50,697 nt of DNA, from assembly GCA_905202255.1 (NCBI GenBank), contig CAJKRH010000009.1, positions 1 to 50,697 of the forward strand, given 5' to 3'. The notes under the pieces are model-generated. The model was not told where the DNA came from, made no database searches, and was given only the letters and a program-made list of their open reading frames with translations. Shown here in pieces: positions 50,393-50,697 of this stretch. Both the position numbers and the translations under genes were made by a program. Within the stretch, counting starts at the first letter, position 1. Each line of letters begins with the position of its first letter. Source of the DNA: an uncultured Ruminococcus sp. GTDB taxonomy: Bacteria > Bacillota > Clostridia > Oscillospirales > CAG-272.

Positions 50393-50421
50393 ATTTTACA
50401 ATTTTACTTGACAAATTGCAA
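50393..50421 (-). promoter_or_regulatory. Promoter of the ksgA-murD run
   Basis: Minus strand: -35 TTGCAA (50416-50421, in GGTATTGCAA), 17-base spacer, -10 TAAAAT (50393-50398). It overlaps the plus-strand tRNA promoter, so both cannot be occupied at once. Confidence 0.65.
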
Positions 50422-50436
50422 TACCTATGGTAAAAT
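50408..50436 (+). promoter_or_regulatory. Promoter of the tRNA genes
   Basis: Perfect -35 TTGACA (50408-50413), 17-base spacer, -10 TAAAAT (50431-50436), about 45 bases before the tRNA-Thr gene. Confidence 0.8.
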
Positions 50437-50480
50437 ATTTTAGCAATTTCGCTTAGAGGTTAGCGTAATTCGCTGTTTTT

Positions 50481-50556
50481 GCTGGTGTAGCACAGTCGGT
50501 AGTGCAGCTGATTCGTAATCAGCAGGTCGTGTGTTCAAGTCACATCACCAGCTCCA
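50481..50556 (+). tRNA. tRNA-Thr (anticodon CGT)
   Basis: Full cloverleaf of 76 bases with encoded CCA. The acceptor GCTGGTG pairs with CACCAGC, the anticodon arm is GCTGA-TTCGTAA-TCAGC (CGT), and the T loop is TTCAAGT. It reads ACG codons. Confidence 0.96.
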
Positions 50557-50559
50557 GAG

Positions 50560-50584
50560 GCTTCGCGCGTGCGAAGCTTTTTTT
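50560..50584 (+). terminator. Intrinsic terminator between the two tRNA genes
   Basis: GCTTCGC (50560-50566) pairs with GCGAAGC (50571-50577) across GCGT, then seven T. It ends 1 base before the next tRNA. Confidence 0.85.
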
Positions 50585-50585
50585 G

Positions 50586-50659
50586 GCGGGCGTAGTTCAG
50601 TGGCAGAACATCAGCTTCCCAAGCTGAATATGCGGGTTCGATTCCCGTCGCCCGCTCCA
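50586..50659 (+). tRNA. tRNA-Gly (anticodon CCC)
   Basis: Full cloverleaf of 74 bases with encoded CCA. The acceptor GCGGGCG pairs with CGCCCGC, the anticodon arm is TCAGC-TTCCCAA-GCTGA (CCC), and the T loop is TTCGATT. It reads GGG codons. It has no room for its own promoter after the terminator at 50560-50584. Confidence 0.96.
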
Positions 50660-50663
50660 ATAG

Positions 50664-50697
50664 GGCTATACTACAAGATGTTGTGGTATAGCTCTAT
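50664..50697 (+). terminator. Hairpin at the window edge, probable terminator
   Basis: GGGCTATACTACAA and TTGTGGTATAGCTC arms around GATG form a long stem with one wobble. Any T-tract would lie beyond the end of the window. Confidence 0.5.

Overview
The window looks like a piece of chromosome from a spore-forming, fermentative member of the class Clostridia, probably a gut Oscillospirales or Christensenellales relative. The evidence is spoIIGA-sigE, sigG, an acyl carrier protein, MecA, a DivIVA-like protein, a shared MsmX-type sugar ATPase, a phosphofructokinase with pyrophosphate-type residues, and intergenic repeats of a kind I associate with gut Clostridia. Order and genus cannot be fixed from the sequence alone. 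Almost all of it reads as core chromosome; I see no phage, transposase, CRISPR array or rRNA.

Layout. 1-2400: a membrane protein, a FucO-type lactaldehyde reductase and a small DivIVA-like protein; two of these genes have near-identical promoters. 2600-6660: ferrous-iron uptake operon (feoA, feoA, feoB, Cys-rich FeoB partner) facing an iron-type DtxR regulator, with four copies of a GTTAGC-N4-GCTAAC operator. 6660-12240: an OB-fold-like lipoprotein, then an operon in which an FRG-domain protein overlaps a carbohydrate ABC importer (two permeases, doubly anchored binding protein, no ATPase). 12270-15030: tandem NrnA-type DHH phosphoesterases and SurE. 15040-19350: DUF6572-like protein, acyl carrier protein, a three-gene cluster ending in a Cys/Pro-rich protein that seems to start at AUU, and a TagO/WecA transferase. 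19366-24610: TrpS, aminotransferase, MecA, family-4 uracil-DNA glycosylase, phosphofructokinase. 24670-31590: MITE-like repeat, ADP-ribosylglycohydrolase, sigG, RsuA-type pseudouridine synthase, Tex, MsmX/UgpC ATPase. 31600-35300: C-rich tandem repeats and a 1083-residue binding lipoprotein with a long repeated tail. 35399-41880: rpoD, dnaG, dgt, yigZ, hflX, rpmE. 41972-43620: sigE-spoIIGA behind a Spo0A-type promoter. 43698-50340: YnbB-like PLP enzyme, three M42-family peptidases (the middle one lacks its active-site residues), murD, ksgA. 50408-50697: tRNA-Thr(CGT) and tRNA-Gly(CCC).

How the parts fit. Two sugar-binding lipoproteins and two permeases occur with one free-standing MsmX-type ATPase, the usual multitask arrangement in Firmicutes. 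Iron uptake is probably repressed by the divergent DtxR protein. Housekeeping replication, transcription and ribosome genes are packed between the two sporulation sigma loci. Less usual points: the FRG/ABC operon, the M42 set with a dead member, the repeat-tailed binding protein, the AUU-start protein, and two sets of shared promoter sequences.
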